Below are positions 1-12,292 of a stretch of 64,000 bases of DNA, in pieces. Where the stretch lies: positions 310,001 through 374,000 of the forward strand of contig NW_027506977.1 of NCBI RefSeq assembly GCF_052324685.1, read 5' to 3'. A model generated the notes under the pieces. That model was not told the DNA's origin. It was given only the letters and a program-made list of their open reading frames with translations, and ran no database searches. The position numbers were made by a program, and so were the translations under genes. The first letter of the stretch is position 1, and every line of letters starts with the position of its first letter. The stretch comes from Brachyhypopomus gauderio (taxonomy: Eukaryota; Chordata; Actinopteri; Gymnotiformes; Hypopomidae).

Positions 1-233
1 ATAAATGTAAATGTAACACGCGCACACACACAAGCTGAGATGCTAAGAAAACGTACAGCAGTGGATACAAAGTTGTACAGATCATATACATTATAGAACA
101 CAACATAAAATACATTCTAGGCTGCCCAACAAAGCACAGCACGTGGGAAAACTAACAGGACAGAAATAGCTTTAATCTAATTATTGTGCAAACACATTCC
201 TAAGGGAAAAACTCTTTGGGTGAAAATGTGGGT

Positions 234-249
234 GGCTCTTAAAAGAGCC
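234..249 (-). terminator. Histone 3' stem-loop of H2B
   Basis: On the minus strand this reads GGCTCTTTTAAGAGCC: six base pairs around a four-base loop, about 33 bases after the H2B stop and followed by ACCCA. This is the element bound by SLBP in replication-dependent histone mRNAs, which end here without a poly(A) tail. A purine-rich CAAAGAG about 15 bases further on fits the U7 snRNA-binding element. Confidence 0.95.
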
Positions 250-281
250 TTTGGGTTGGTTAAGTCGCACTATTTGGCCAT

Positions 282-840
<559 letters not shown>

Positions 841-1557
841 GTAGCGTTTACCTCTTAATCCCGCCCAGCCATTTCTGCCTTCAACTTTCAAACGAAAACT
901 ATGATAGAGCTTCAAAATCTGTTTAGTTCTGCTTGCGCAAGGAATTTCTAGCTTTTCATTTTATTAGACTAAAATTCTTTGGATGTGGTTCTAAACTAGC
1001 TAGGTCATAACTTTGATTATCATTACAAAAAAAAAAAATCTTTATTTGTATAGTATCTTTCATAGATACATGAAACTCAAAGTGCTTTACAAAATAAATA
1101 AAAAACATTTAAAAAAACCTAAAGAAAAAAAGGAATCAAACATAATAAAATATAATAAAATGACAATTTATTAAAATAGACAGAGTAATGTAATAAAGTA
1201 AATAAGACGACTTAAAATAATTAGAACAGACATAGAATGGTAAATGTCATAATGTCAAAATTATTTACCATTAGTTTCAATAATGCAGATTCATTGCATT
1301 ATTTCGTCATAAAGCGTCTCCATTTATTTAATATGTCCATTTATTTAAATGTTTTAGGATTCAGAGACTACAACGTGCATTTTAAAACTTGTAGTACACG
1401 GCAACGTCGGACATTGTGTGATAAATGGTGTAGACAATTATCTGGGGGTTCATGTAACAGTAAACAAGTAACAGTTCATGTAGCCTATAAAATGAAATGG
1501 TATAAAGCGTATGCTGTTTTAAACGCATGAAACAGCTCTTTAAATGAGCATATGGGT
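841..1557. other. H2B-H4 spacer
   Basis: This is AT-rich spacer with A-runs and repeated AATAAA-like motifs. I see no coding potential. It matches the outer halves of the right-arm spacer but lacks the roughly 700-base piece lying between two direct repeats there. Confidence 0.7.
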
Positions 1558-1573
1558 GGCTCTTAAAAGAGCC
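1558..1573 (-). terminator. Histone 3' stem-loop of H4
   Basis: A perfect 16-base histone stem-loop lies about 26 bases after the H4 stop, on the minus strand, flanked by AAC before and ACCCA after. It acts in U7-dependent 3' end formation. Confidence 0.95.
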
Positions 1574-1598
1574 GTTGGTTTTGTGTCGAGTTGAGCGT

Positions 1599-2255
<657 letters not shown>

Positions 2256-2286
2256 CACTATATTGCCAAAAGTATTTGCTCACCCA
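2256..2286 (-). mobile_element. Terminal repeat stub of a Tc1 element
   Basis: A TA at 2254-2255 is followed by CACTATATTGCCAAAAGTATT, the terminus of a common fish Tc1 family, then GCTCACCCA. After 2286 the sequence is unrelated to Tc1. The same junction in the right arm (49757-49787) continues into a longer Tc1 copy. This is therefore a stub left at the edge of the duplicated block. Confidence 0.85.
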
Positions 2287-2295
2287 CATATGTAT

Positions 2296-2425
2296 GATGA
2301 CTACAAAACTTGTCAGACCTCTACAACATACGTATGACTTCTACACTAGCAAGACCTCTCCAACTTATTTTAGACCTCTACAAAACTAGTCAGACCTCTG
2401 CAACACTATTCAGACCTCTACAAAA
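2296..2425. repeat. Degenerate minisatellite
   Basis: There are about five imperfect copies of a 25-30 base unit built on GACCTCTACAAAACTAGTCA. Copies start near 2318, 2349, 2370, 2392 and 2412. Confidence 0.7.
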
Positions 2426-2910
2426 ATACATTTTTCATGAAAGAAATTTGTCTTGAACACAAAACAAAACCGAAACGGCAATATGCTTATGACTGAAGGC
2501 TTTTCCTACAAAACAGTAAGTCAGTAGGGCCTCATACAGAGTCAATGCATGGCTTTATAAAAACAAAAGAAACGTATTCAGAGGTTTGGTCACATCAAAG
2601 GTTGGTTATATACAACATGTATTTCCTACCTTGTGTGTCTGCACTGCATGTAATTTTACTGCTTCCTATGACACATAAGCTTTGAGTTGTCATAACATCT
2701 CATTGTGACATAAGCAAACAATGCGAATAAATAAGTGAATAAATCTGCACTCCTACAATGTGATCAAAACACCATTAACGGCCATTAATAAGGGTGGTCA
2801 TTAAAAAGGACAGACACTAATAAACGTGAAAATAAGGGTGGTCATTAATACGCTTGGCCAATAATTAGGGCAATCATTAATAGGAGAGGTAATTCATAAG
2901 GGTTAACCAA

Positions 2911-2915
<5 letters not shown>

Positions 2916-2967
<52 letters not shown>
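2916..2967. repeat. (CA)n microsatellite
   Basis: An uninterrupted CA dinucleotide run of about 26 units. Confidence 0.95.
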
Positions 2968-2969
<2 letters not shown>

Positions 2970-3321
2970 TAGTCTGTGTAACAATAAAGGACCGAAGGAC
3001 ATTCATAACTGCATTCTCACTCCTTCATCTCAAAGCACTTACAGCAGCAGTCCCAGAATACCTTATAGTGAAGGTCTCTGTCTGAAGGGTAAAAACACAG
3101 GCATCCAACCCGAGCTGATAGCACGGGGCAACTGAGCTGTCATTAGCTGAACTGTAGTTGAGAAATTACCCATAAGCATAAATCTGAATGAAATACAGCT
3201 CCATATTGTGTATGCAGTGTATTTAAATGCTGTGTTGTTGGAATCTGTAGTAAAGTCTGAAGTTAACCTGAAGTTAAATGTAAATCTAAAAAAAATTAAA
3301 TTATCATTTAAAAATCATTAT

Positions 3322-3340
3322 CTGCCACTAGATGTCGCTG
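3322..3340 (+). promoter_or_regulatory. CTCF-like motif
   Basis: CTGCCACTAGATGTCGCTG resembles the vertebrate CTCF core (CCACNAGRTGGCAG), with mismatches at the GGC part. It lies between the histone arm and efcab2, where a boundary would make sense. It is a motif match only. Confidence 0.35.
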
Positions 3341-3898
3341 TATCTCAGGTTTAACTGAGCTTAGATCTGTTTTTCTGAGGTTTAGGATCACTGTAATTGA
3401 AGCCCATACTCAGGTAAAATTGAAACATTTTCATACCTAGCTGAGCTATTATTAACTAAATAGGGAAGCTGAAGCAGTGAGAACACTGTCAGCAAGGCGG
3501 AGTCATCACTGGACCGTTTGGTCAGGACTGTAGGACACAGTCTCTCTTGTGGTATATTAGGTAGGTGCTCTGTCATGAAAAACATCCTCTTATAACTTTC
3601 ATTTTGTTGATCAGATTTATTTTAGCTGTGTAGACTTGTTTTTTGCCATGGTAGAAACACCATCGGTTACAAAATGGAATCAAATACCTACTCTGTTGGC
3701 TGAAACCTATGATCCTAGGCGCGTTCTTGTGATCAGTGCAGCGCTGAATAAACGGAGATGACCTCCGCCGTCCGTCACTCTCTTCATCTATTATATTCTG
3801 TAAATCAGCCACTTCCATCACTGATGACGGACACGCGCGAGCTTCGCGGAACGGAAGTGAACGTTTCTGTCTCTTAGCAACCAGCTGTAGCGTCAAAC

Positions 3899-6800
3899 AT
3901 GGCGGGAGATAAAGACTCTGCAGGTATCAAACGACGTGAACGTTCTTTGTTGGTCACGTGACCAGATATTCTGCGCCGTGCAGTAACGTGCGTTAACTGA
4001 CTAGCATACGCTAGCTAACTAACACAAGTTGTTAAGCTACTGTAGTGCTGTTAGCTAATGTTACAGGGTTGTAACTACGTTAGAGTCCTGCACCGGGTCG
4101 GGTACGGGCAAATAGATGCTGAAACGGGTGGGTTTTACACATACCGAAATTTTACGGGTGGGTATGCGGGCGGGTAAGTTAAATAAGTGGTCATTTTTAG
4201 TAGGCTTTTATTTGCTTCGTAATGAACATAGTGTTACATTTTGCCTGATTAGCGCCTCCCGATGGTGGTGGCGAAGCTCAGGGGAGCTTACTTATACCGT
4301 AGCTCCGTTGGCCAGAGCGGGCTGAACTTTACTCTTCAGCTGTTCTGGGGTAATACCCAAACTTCGGTTCTTTTCCAGCGGAAACATGAGCAGAGGCTGG
4401 TTGTAACACAGTACCGGGCATTTATTGTAGCTCGCTAGGTGGTTACAAAGCAAATGGGTGGCCGTGCTAGAACAAGGAAAAATGACGAGAGAGAACTTGG
4501 CGTTTAGGATTTGTGATCCAAGAGCGCAGAACGCAGCTCAAACCTGGGACTGTGGACGATATACTGTTCCTGCACAGTAACCTAGGATAGATTTGTGAAC
4601 CTATGCGATTTTATTTGGTTGTTATACTGGCATTTGCTCCCTCTCATTTTGCAGTTGCTAATTTTAGATAGGAATAGCCATACTGTTCCTGCACAGCAAC
4701 CTTATATTTTATTTTGTGTTGTACTGACGTTTTTTCAGAGGCGCATTGAAAAATAAAGTGCTCTATAGGAATACTTTCGATTTGTGTGATTTTTCACGGG
4801 CACGGGTGGGTAACGGGTAGAATATTAACGGGTCCGGGCGGGTACGGATTTAACTTTGAAATAGCCACTCTGCGGATATGGGTGGGTACGGGTCTCAAAA
4901 ATCGGACCCGTGCAGGACTCTAAACTACGTTAGCTGGCTGGCTAACTGGCATTTTCATTTTAGAGCATAAAGTTGACATAAACAATAAAATATGTTGGCT
5001 ACACTATTTTATATTTTACTTTGCTAATGAACTTCATTTCCCTCTAAATGTGACGTGCAGATATTCTAATGGTTCACATGTTAAGTAACTTGTTATCTGA
5101 CTTAAGAACAACCTGAAAGATCCTAGTGCAAGATTGACCACCAAACCAGTTACCAAACCAGTTACGTGACGGAGTTTAACAAAGGTTATACATGAAAGGT
5201 TATATTTGAAATCTTCATGGCTGAAAGTTAATTGTAGGGAGCTATCATAAAATGACAAAAACACTTATTTTTCAATATAGTATGAATATGAGATTTTCTA
5301 AAAAAAAAAAAAAAAAAGTTTTAGCATCACATTCGAACTGACGACACCTAAACGAACCTTGGGCCACTTCGTTACAACAGGCATGTCAAGCTGTTTGGAT
5401 TAACAAGATAATTTTCTACTGTCCTTTACAGAAGGTATTGTATCTGAGGTCCACAAGAGGATCAGCAACGCATTTGATGTGTTTGATCATGAATTCAATC
5501 ACACGGTTGATGTCAGGTAAGGTTTAATTCATGACAAATTCCACCTAAATGTACAAACTCCCCATTTACTGCACTGTACATACACAGTTCTCGTTCATTA
5601 CATTTTATTGCTTTATTTCTCTAAATGTGTCCTTTTCTTGTTTTCCTAGAGAAATTGGTACCATTATTCGATCCCTTGGTTGTTTTCCAACTGAAGCTGA
5701 ACTGCATGACATTATTGCAGAGGTCAGTGTTATTTTGTCTGTGTAGAATATTTCATTATTAAGTTATAGGCCAACAGTGTTTTATTGGCTGTGTAGTGAG
5801 ATCTGGTGTATACTGAAGGTGATGTGTAGTTGCTTTAACAGGTTGAGGAGGAGGAGTCAACAGGATATATCCGCTTTGAGAAATTCCTTCCGACTATGAC
5901 CAAGGTCTTGATGGAGCACAAGTAAGACAAGGCCTAATTCACTGTGATTTTATATGATCCCAGAGTGTACTGATGAAATGATATGTTCTTGGTATTGGAT
6001 GAAACTTCACATTTGAACTCTTCCCAGTAGATGCTTGATTCTCGTTTTAGCACCATTAGCATTAAATCCATTATGTGAAGCTCATCACAGTAAATTAAAG
6101 TGGACCGATATTGCTGCATGCACTCTCAGTGACTACTGAGTTTCTCTTACTGGAGCATAATTTGTCCGAGATCTGTCTGAGCAAGACTTTACTTGTTTCA
6201 GTGATTCATTGACAATAAACAACAAAGTAGGTTTTAATTACCTGAACAAGTAAAGTAGGTTTTGCAAGAAAGGTTTGCTGATTTTTATCACCCAGCCATT
6301 TGAAAGCATAGGTGAATAATGTTTTAGTAGATCTGAATCTTATCATTTATTGATTATTGTTTATTGTAACATGTATAACTCCATTTAAGAGAATGGAGTG
6401 ATATGGCGATCCACTAAATTGGAAGTATTCCACTGTGCCTGGAAGGATAGCATTATTGACTACAAACGGGCACTCACTAAAGCACGCTCAGCATACTTAG
6501 CCTCACTGATAGAGAAAAATAAAAACAATCCTAGATTTCTTTTTAATACTATTTCTAAACTTACAAAAAATCAAGCAGGCACAGAACCTCAGATTCCAGT
6601 AAACCTCACTAGTAATGTATTTATAGATTTCTTTGATAATAAAATAGAGAATATTAGACAAAATATAAAACCCTTTATTAGCAATACAACTGGTATGTCA
6701 TCTGGTTTGGTTGATATTGATTTAAATGACATACCGGGAGAAAAACTTGATGCTTTTCATCCACTCCCAAAATCAGAATTAGAGAAAATAATTTCTTCCT

Positions 6801-9800
6801 TAAATTGTACTACCTGCACATTAGACTCAGTTCCCTCAAAGTTATTAAAAGAGGTATTACCAGCTGTAACTGAACCTCTTCTAACTATAGTTAACTCATC
6901 CATTACAATAGGTCACATGCCCAAATCATGTAAATTAGCAATTATCAAACCTCTGATCAAGAAACCAAATCTTGATCCGACTGTGCTATCTAATTATAGA
7001 CCCATTTCAAACACATCATTTATATCTAAGATCATAGAAAAAGCTGTTGCCCAGCAATTATGCCTATATCTGCATAGGAATAACACATTTGAAAAGTTCC
7101 AATCTGGTTTTAGGCCCCATCACAGTACTGAAACAGCATTAGTTAAAGTAACAAATGATCTCCTCCTTGCATCAGATCAAGGCTATGTATCACTGTTAGT
7201 GCTTCTTGATCTTAGTGCAGCTTTCGACACAATTGATCATAGGATCTTGCTAGAAAGGTTAGAACGCTGGGTTGGAGTCTCAGGCACAGCCCTTTCATGG
7301 TTTCAGTCTTACTTAACAAATCGCTATCAGTTTGTAGAGCTCAATAATATTTCATCCAAACGTACAATGGTTAAATATGGGGTCCCGCAAGGCTCCATCT
7401 TAGGACCACTATTATTTACATTATATATGCTACCATTGGGCACAGTTATAAACAAACATGGTGTCAATTTTCACTGCTATGCGGATGACACTCAACTTTA
7501 CATATCAGCCAAACCCGATGACAAACTCAGTTTAGGAAAAATTGAGGCCTGTGTAAGAGATATTAAGTGCTGGATGTCTCTAAACTTCCTACAATTAAAT
7601 GAGGACAAAACAGAAGTTCTCCTTGTGGGCCCTAAGGCCGCAAGACAGAAAATTCCAAATTTAATGCTTAATCTTGCAGACTATCCCATTACACCTGGCA
7701 CAGTAGCCAAAAACCTAGGCGTCATACTCGACTCTGACCTATCATTTGATAAATATATAGATAATACTACTAGGATAGCTTTTCTACATCTCCGCAACAT
7801 TGCCAAATTAAGAAATGCATTATCACAGGATGATGCAGAAAAATTGGTGCACGCCTTTGTTAGCTCTAGACTAGACTACTGCAATTCACTACTGTCAGGA
7901 TGTTCAAATAGGAATCTAAATAAACTTCAAGTAGTTCAAAATGCCGCAGCTAGAGTTCTGACCAGAACTAGAAAATTTCAGCATATTAGACCAGTCCTAT
8001 CAGCCCTGCATTGGCTCCCAGTTAAATTTCGTATTGATTTTAAAATTCTATTATTAGCATATAAAGCACTACACGGGCTTGCTCCTGAATACCTCCAGGA
8101 ACTTATTTCCTACTATGAACCCCCACGTCAACTAAGATCACAGGGTGCTGGTCTGTTATTAGTTCCACAAATTAACAAGGTAACAGCAGGGGGAAGAGCC
8201 TTTTCTTATAAGGCCCCCCAGCTTTGGAATAATCTTCCTAAATGTGTCCGGGACTCTGACACAGTCACAATCTTTAAATCTAGGTTGAAAACCCACTTAT
8301 TTAGTCTAGCGTTTGATAATTAATATCCCCCTTAGATAAAGGTACAGATCCAGGGGTTCATAGACGAAGGGTTTTATGGTAGACTGGGGTGCTGGTGCTG
8401 TCATCCTGTCACTGCTCGTGGTCACTCAAGTTTGTTGACAGTGCAGTGGACGGATGCCATTGTCTCAGAATGCCCCCAAGCCTATGTTACCTTCTGGTTC
8501 TGCCTTTTTAGCTAGGCTGTAATAATTTAACTTAGTGCCGGAGTTGCTGCCACACTCCAGAAATGTTTATAATTTTACCTGTCCTGTATATGTCCTCATA
8601 CAGAGCTAATTTTCCCTGTTTCATTTCTCCACATGGCTGCCCGCCTGCTTGAGGTATAATGAGATGAGGAGAGACAAGCGATCCATCCTGGCCGGCCACC
8701 TCCTGCCTAACCGGATGCCTACACCATGATGGACATTATTACATCTTTTTCGGTCTAAATGGACATTATTGCATCTTTTACATTCTGTCTACATTCTGTC
8801 TATATTGTTGTTGTTGTCATGGTGACCGGTGTCGGCCAGAGGAGGATGGGCTCCCCCCCTGAGTCTTGGTTCCTCTCAAGGTTTCTTCCTCATGCAAAAA
8901 CTAGGGAGTTTTTCCTTGCCACTGTCGCCTTTGGCTTGCTCACTGGGGGCTAGGACTCGGCACTTGTAAAGCTGCTTTGTGACAACAACTGTTGTAAAAA
9001 GCGCTATATAAATAAAATTTGATTGATTGATTGATTGATTGATATTCCTTATTACATAACTGTAATTAGTTGACTTGTTAGCTCCTGTTCATGTGAGCCT
9101 TACCTTTGTACACAAGGCATATTCATTATATCATTTAGTATCCACCCAGTGAGATGTGGTGAGTGTGTGTGTGTTGTGTGTGTCATGTTGTGTTGCAAAT
9201 CTCTAAGAAAGATGATTTCAATTATCTTCACAGAAAATACTTAGATATGGTGTATTTTAAGTGTTAACTATATATATATATATGGTGTTGTAATGTGGAA
9301 TGAGGTGTTTTCTGGGGTGAGTTTCAGGAGAGTGTTTCAGTGCCAGCCCCAAACATGTTGCATGGTTATTAAAACTGCGTACTTTAGCACCACTTTCATT
9401 TCAGAACCCACACTACATATATTTTAAAGCCAGGACAGTGCTTGATTGCTGCTAGTGAAAAAGTAATTCTTGACTAACATTCTGCTCAATCCTGACCTTT
9501 TTAATGAAGAAAAAATTTTTGTGGATTGGCTGAATCTCCTGGAAGGCTTGAACCCCGAATTGAAAAAGTCCTAGCGATGCCCTTGATGTGGGAGAATAGA
9601 TTTGCATAACCAGTTCTGTTCTGTCTCCTCTGTTCAGGTTTCGCCCCATTCCTGATGATATGCTCCTGCAGGCCTTTGAGGTAATTCACATTCATGTACT
9701 AGATCTAGAAACTCTAGTTCTAGTGTTCATGCACTGCGAGTGCATTAATGTCTACGTTAATGGCAGCCTTCTTCACACTGGACCTCATCTACAGTCATTG

Positions 9801-10289
9801 CTATGAATACTTCAGCTTATATGTTTTCTGTGTAATTACTAATCTACCCTAAACACCCTCCTTAGGTTCTAGATCAGCAGAAAAAGGGATTTTTGGAACC
9901 AGAAGAACTATCCAAATATTTGATGCAAGAGGGTAAAATCATATTTCACTTATTCAAAAGCATAAGTTAACAATATAAAAACATACGTTCTTGCATGAAA
10001 AGAATATAATGTACATGACTCAGGATCGCCAGTGTGTGTTCAGTTTCGTTTCATCCCTGTTCCCAACACGTTTATCATTCTACTGACCCTCATCACCTGC
10101 AACATGTGTGATGAGCCTCTCTGCCTCTGTGTCGCACTTCAAAATGGTTAACTGCACATTTTCTCAGTGTTTTAATGTGGTTTAGATATTTTGAATTTCC
10201 CTGTAAAACACTGGTAAGCACAGTTTTATTCACACTAATCAGGGGAGCCCTTTACCCAAGAGGAAACAGAGGAAATGTTCTCTTTGTGA
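3899..10289 (+). CDS. efcab2: EF-hand protein EFCAB2 (DRC8), 7 coding exons
   Basis: This is the EF-hand subunit of the axonemal nexin-dynein regulatory complex. Coding exons: 3899-3923, 5432-5516, 5650-5722, 5842-5921, 9638-9680, 9866-9932, 10243-10289. All introns are GT-AG, the phases join, and the total is exactly 140 codons with stop. Recognisable stretches are [36 protein letters not shown] and [17 protein letters not shown], all close to human EFCAB2 as I recall it. EF-hand loops: [12 protein letters not shown] (about residues 28-39), a degenerate second loop, and [12 protein letters not shown] (near residue 106). The start ATG follows a CpG-rich leader. The C-terminus is odd: the frame stops after EEMFSL, about 20 residues earlier than expected (see findings). 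Poly(A) signals follow at about 10396. Confidence 0.9.
4081..4922. mobile_element. Non-autonomous hAT-like element in efcab2 intron 1
   Basis: It is bounded by a perfect 8-base target duplication, AACTACGT (4073-4080 and 4923-4930). The inverted ends are TAGAGTCCTGCACCGGGTCG and its counterpart CGGACCCGTGCAGGACTCTA. The inner part has repeated CGGGTACGGG-type motifs near both ends and no transposase ORF. The 8-base duplication points to hAT. Confidence 0.88.
6389..9043 (+). mobile_element. 5'-truncated L2-type LINE in efcab2 intron 4
   Basis: One open frame runs to 8323 (about 640 residues) and covers the end of the endonuclease-RT linker, the reverse transcriptase and the C-terminal region. 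RT blocks seen: [59 protein letters not shown] and the catalytic CYADDTQLY. The endonuclease is missing, so the copy is 5'-truncated at about 6389. The frame has no ATG at its left edge. The 3' UTR ends GCGCTATATAAATAAAATTT plus a GATT repeat (about 9019-9043), the usual tail of fish L2/Maui LINEs. The long intact frame suggests a fairly recent insertion. It sits in the host gene's sense orientation. Confidence 0.88.
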
Positions 10290-10599
10290 GCATGATGACC
10301 ATCAATGACACACAGTGATGATGGAAAGATGCTCCTCACAGTTCTTCTGTACTGTTTCATATGCTGCACTGTCAACGCCTCATACACAATGTTAAAAATA
10401 AATATAATAAACCTCTATATACAATAACAAAGAACTTGTCATTTATTCCCTTTGAACTGTAAATAAATGCCTCATGGTACAAAACAGGAAGATTTCCTCG
10501 TTATTTGTTAGCATGAAAAATATGTTACATCAGTGTATAATTCCTCCTCCTTTAATCATCAGTATCCCATTGATATACTGGTATGTATATGGAGGGTGG

Positions 10600-10948
10600 T
10601 GTGACTTGGTAAAATGTAAATGTGCCATATTTGTCAATTGTGATTTTTCAATTGAAAATTGTTCTCTGCTTTTAACCCATCTGTGCAGTTAGAACACACA
10701 CACACACACACACTAGTGATTACTAGGGGGCTGTGGTGCACACACACACACACACACACTAGTGATTACTAGGGGACTGTGGTGCACACATGGCCAGAGC
10801 GGTGGGCAGCCCTAGCCCGGCGCCCGGGGAGCAGTTGGGGTTAGGTGCCTTGCTCAAGGGCACCTTAGTCATGGCCTCAGGTCTGGAAATCAAACCCACG
10901 ACCCTCCGGGCACAAAACCAGTTCTCTACCACCAGACCATGACTGCCT
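10600..10948 (-). mobile_element. tRNA-derived SINE
   Basis: On the minus strand the head at 10948 reads GGCAGTCATGGTCTGGTGGT, containing an A box (TGGTCTGGTGGTAG), followed by a B-box-like GGGTTTGATTTCC. The body carries the common fish block GTGCCCTTGAGCAAGGCACC and GGGCTGCCCACCGCTC. The tail contains two copies of CACTAGTGTGTG-type repeats and GATGGGTTAAAAGCAGAG. RNA polymerase III would transcribe an active copy. Confidence 0.75.
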
Positions 10949-10950
10949 AT

Positions 10951-10951
<1 letters not shown>

Positions 10952-10997
<46 letters not shown>

Positions 10998-11031
10998 ATG
11001 TGCGTGTGTGTGTGCGTGCCTCCGTGCATGA

Positions 11032-11076
<45 letters not shown>
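10952..11076. repeat. Interrupted (TG)n tract
   Basis: About 120 bases of TG repeats, interrupted by GCGCATGTGCG and a short GCGTGCCTCCGTGCATGAGTG segment. It lies directly beside the SINE head. Long TG runs can adopt Z-DNA. Confidence 0.95.
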
Positions 11077-11078
<2 letters not shown>

Positions 11079-11594
11079 TTCAGCAGAAGGAGACACATGG
11101 CCTGTCCACTGTTAGGCCCTTCTTCACATTTGCCCTCCCCGTGCAGTGCCTCTGTTTAGTGTAGAGAGGAGGACTCCTCATAACTGGTGATTTTAATCTA
11201 ATTAATTTGTCTCATGGGCTTTTTGTATAATTTGCTAACTGTGTTATGTGACTATTTTACACTCCTTGCACTGATGCGTTGAATATGAAATATTATCATC
11301 TATTTTCCAGCCTTTTCATTTTTTTTATTTACTACTAATAGGTCAAGGACATTATGATCAAAGATCAAATCTTACATAAAGTAAGATTAACGAGTATAGC
11401 TTTCTGACATTTCTAGTTGTATGTCAGTAGGTGGTGCTGACTACGCGTGCAAGAGAAATCAATTAAGACAAACTTCAAACTGCTGCTTTCTACTAACAAG
11501 CTACAGCTACGCATTTATAAATGCCAATCTTTTCATTTGTTGATGAAAAGCTGCGATCAAGCATCGCCATCTATGTTATGCTCTGAGTTGTTTC
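11077..11594. other. Unannotated gap before the LTR element
   Basis: I see no gene. An AGTAGGTGGTGCTGA at about 11427 loosely resembles a CTCF core. The last five bases, GTTTC, are one copy of the LTR element's target duplication. Confidence 0.5.
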
Positions 11595-12292
11595 TGTTAC
11601 GCCTCGCCGCCGATCTCGGCGGTGACGCGTTGGTTTAAACGAAGTGAGGACTCAAACGCGACCCGATAAATCACACGGCAAAAAACTGCCAAATGAAACC
11701 TCCGCGAATGCGGGAAAAAATGAAAACAAAAAACCCCAGAGGGAAACAACAGAAAGACAACACGGAGTATCTCGACGTGTGCAAAGACCAGGTAAGTAAA
11801 ACAAACAAAAAACACGCGGAAAGAAATACAACGCGTCCAAAAAAGAAAAATGGGAAAAAACGAAAAGTACACGGAGGCAAACTCGACGTGTCAGAGGGGA
11901 AGGGAAAAAATAAGAAACAAAAGAGGAAGCTATGGTAACAAGACCAATAGCTTCTACCTGGTTACCTGCCAGTCTGTTAACCAGAACACTGGAGAACAAA
12001 CCAACAAAGAACAAAGAGGGAAAAGACAGAAGGAAACAAAAAACAACCTGAGAACACTCAGGGTTGAAACAGGAGAACTAGAGAAACGAGAGAAATCTAG
12101 AGACGAGAGAAAACTGGCTTGGGCTGTGTGTGCATAGAACAACAAACAACTTCAGCAATGAGTTGCTGAAGTCGCTTGTCTTAAAAAGGCTGTAGAACAG
12201 GTGCATCCTATCGGGCTTGATTGCCCCTGGTTACAGCTCGCGGGCTCCGCCTAGTGGCAGCAGGAGTCACGTGCCTGGGTCGAACCCTGACA
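11595..12292 (-). repeat. 3' LTR of the Ty3/gypsy element
   Basis: 698 bases. On the minus strand it starts TGTCAGGGTTCGACCC and ends TAACA. It contains the last codons of the gag-pol frame, a TATA-like TTTTTAAG and a short hairpin built on ACTTCAGCAA/TTGCTGAAGT. Confidence 0.97.

Larger units (their letters stand above)
2287..3898. other. Gap between the histone arm and efcab2
   Basis: No gene is recognised. The stretch holds a degenerate minisatellite (2296-2425), loose repeats of a GGTGGTCATTAATA-type motif (2780-2905), a CA tract (2916-2967) and a CTCF-like site (3322-3340). The last 150 bases are CpG-richer and probably include the efcab2 promoter. A minus-strand ORF at 3573-3896 starts opposite the efcab2 start, but I recognise no family. 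Confidence 0.6.

Noticed and set aside
10877-11159. Cys/Val and His/Thr repeat ORFs
   Set aside because: They translate a TG/CA microsatellite and have no meaning as proteins.
11597-12145. Small ORFs repeated at 11.6-12.1 kb and 16.6-17.1 kb
   Set aside because: They lie in the two LTRs of one element and are exact repeats of each other; no domain is recognisable.
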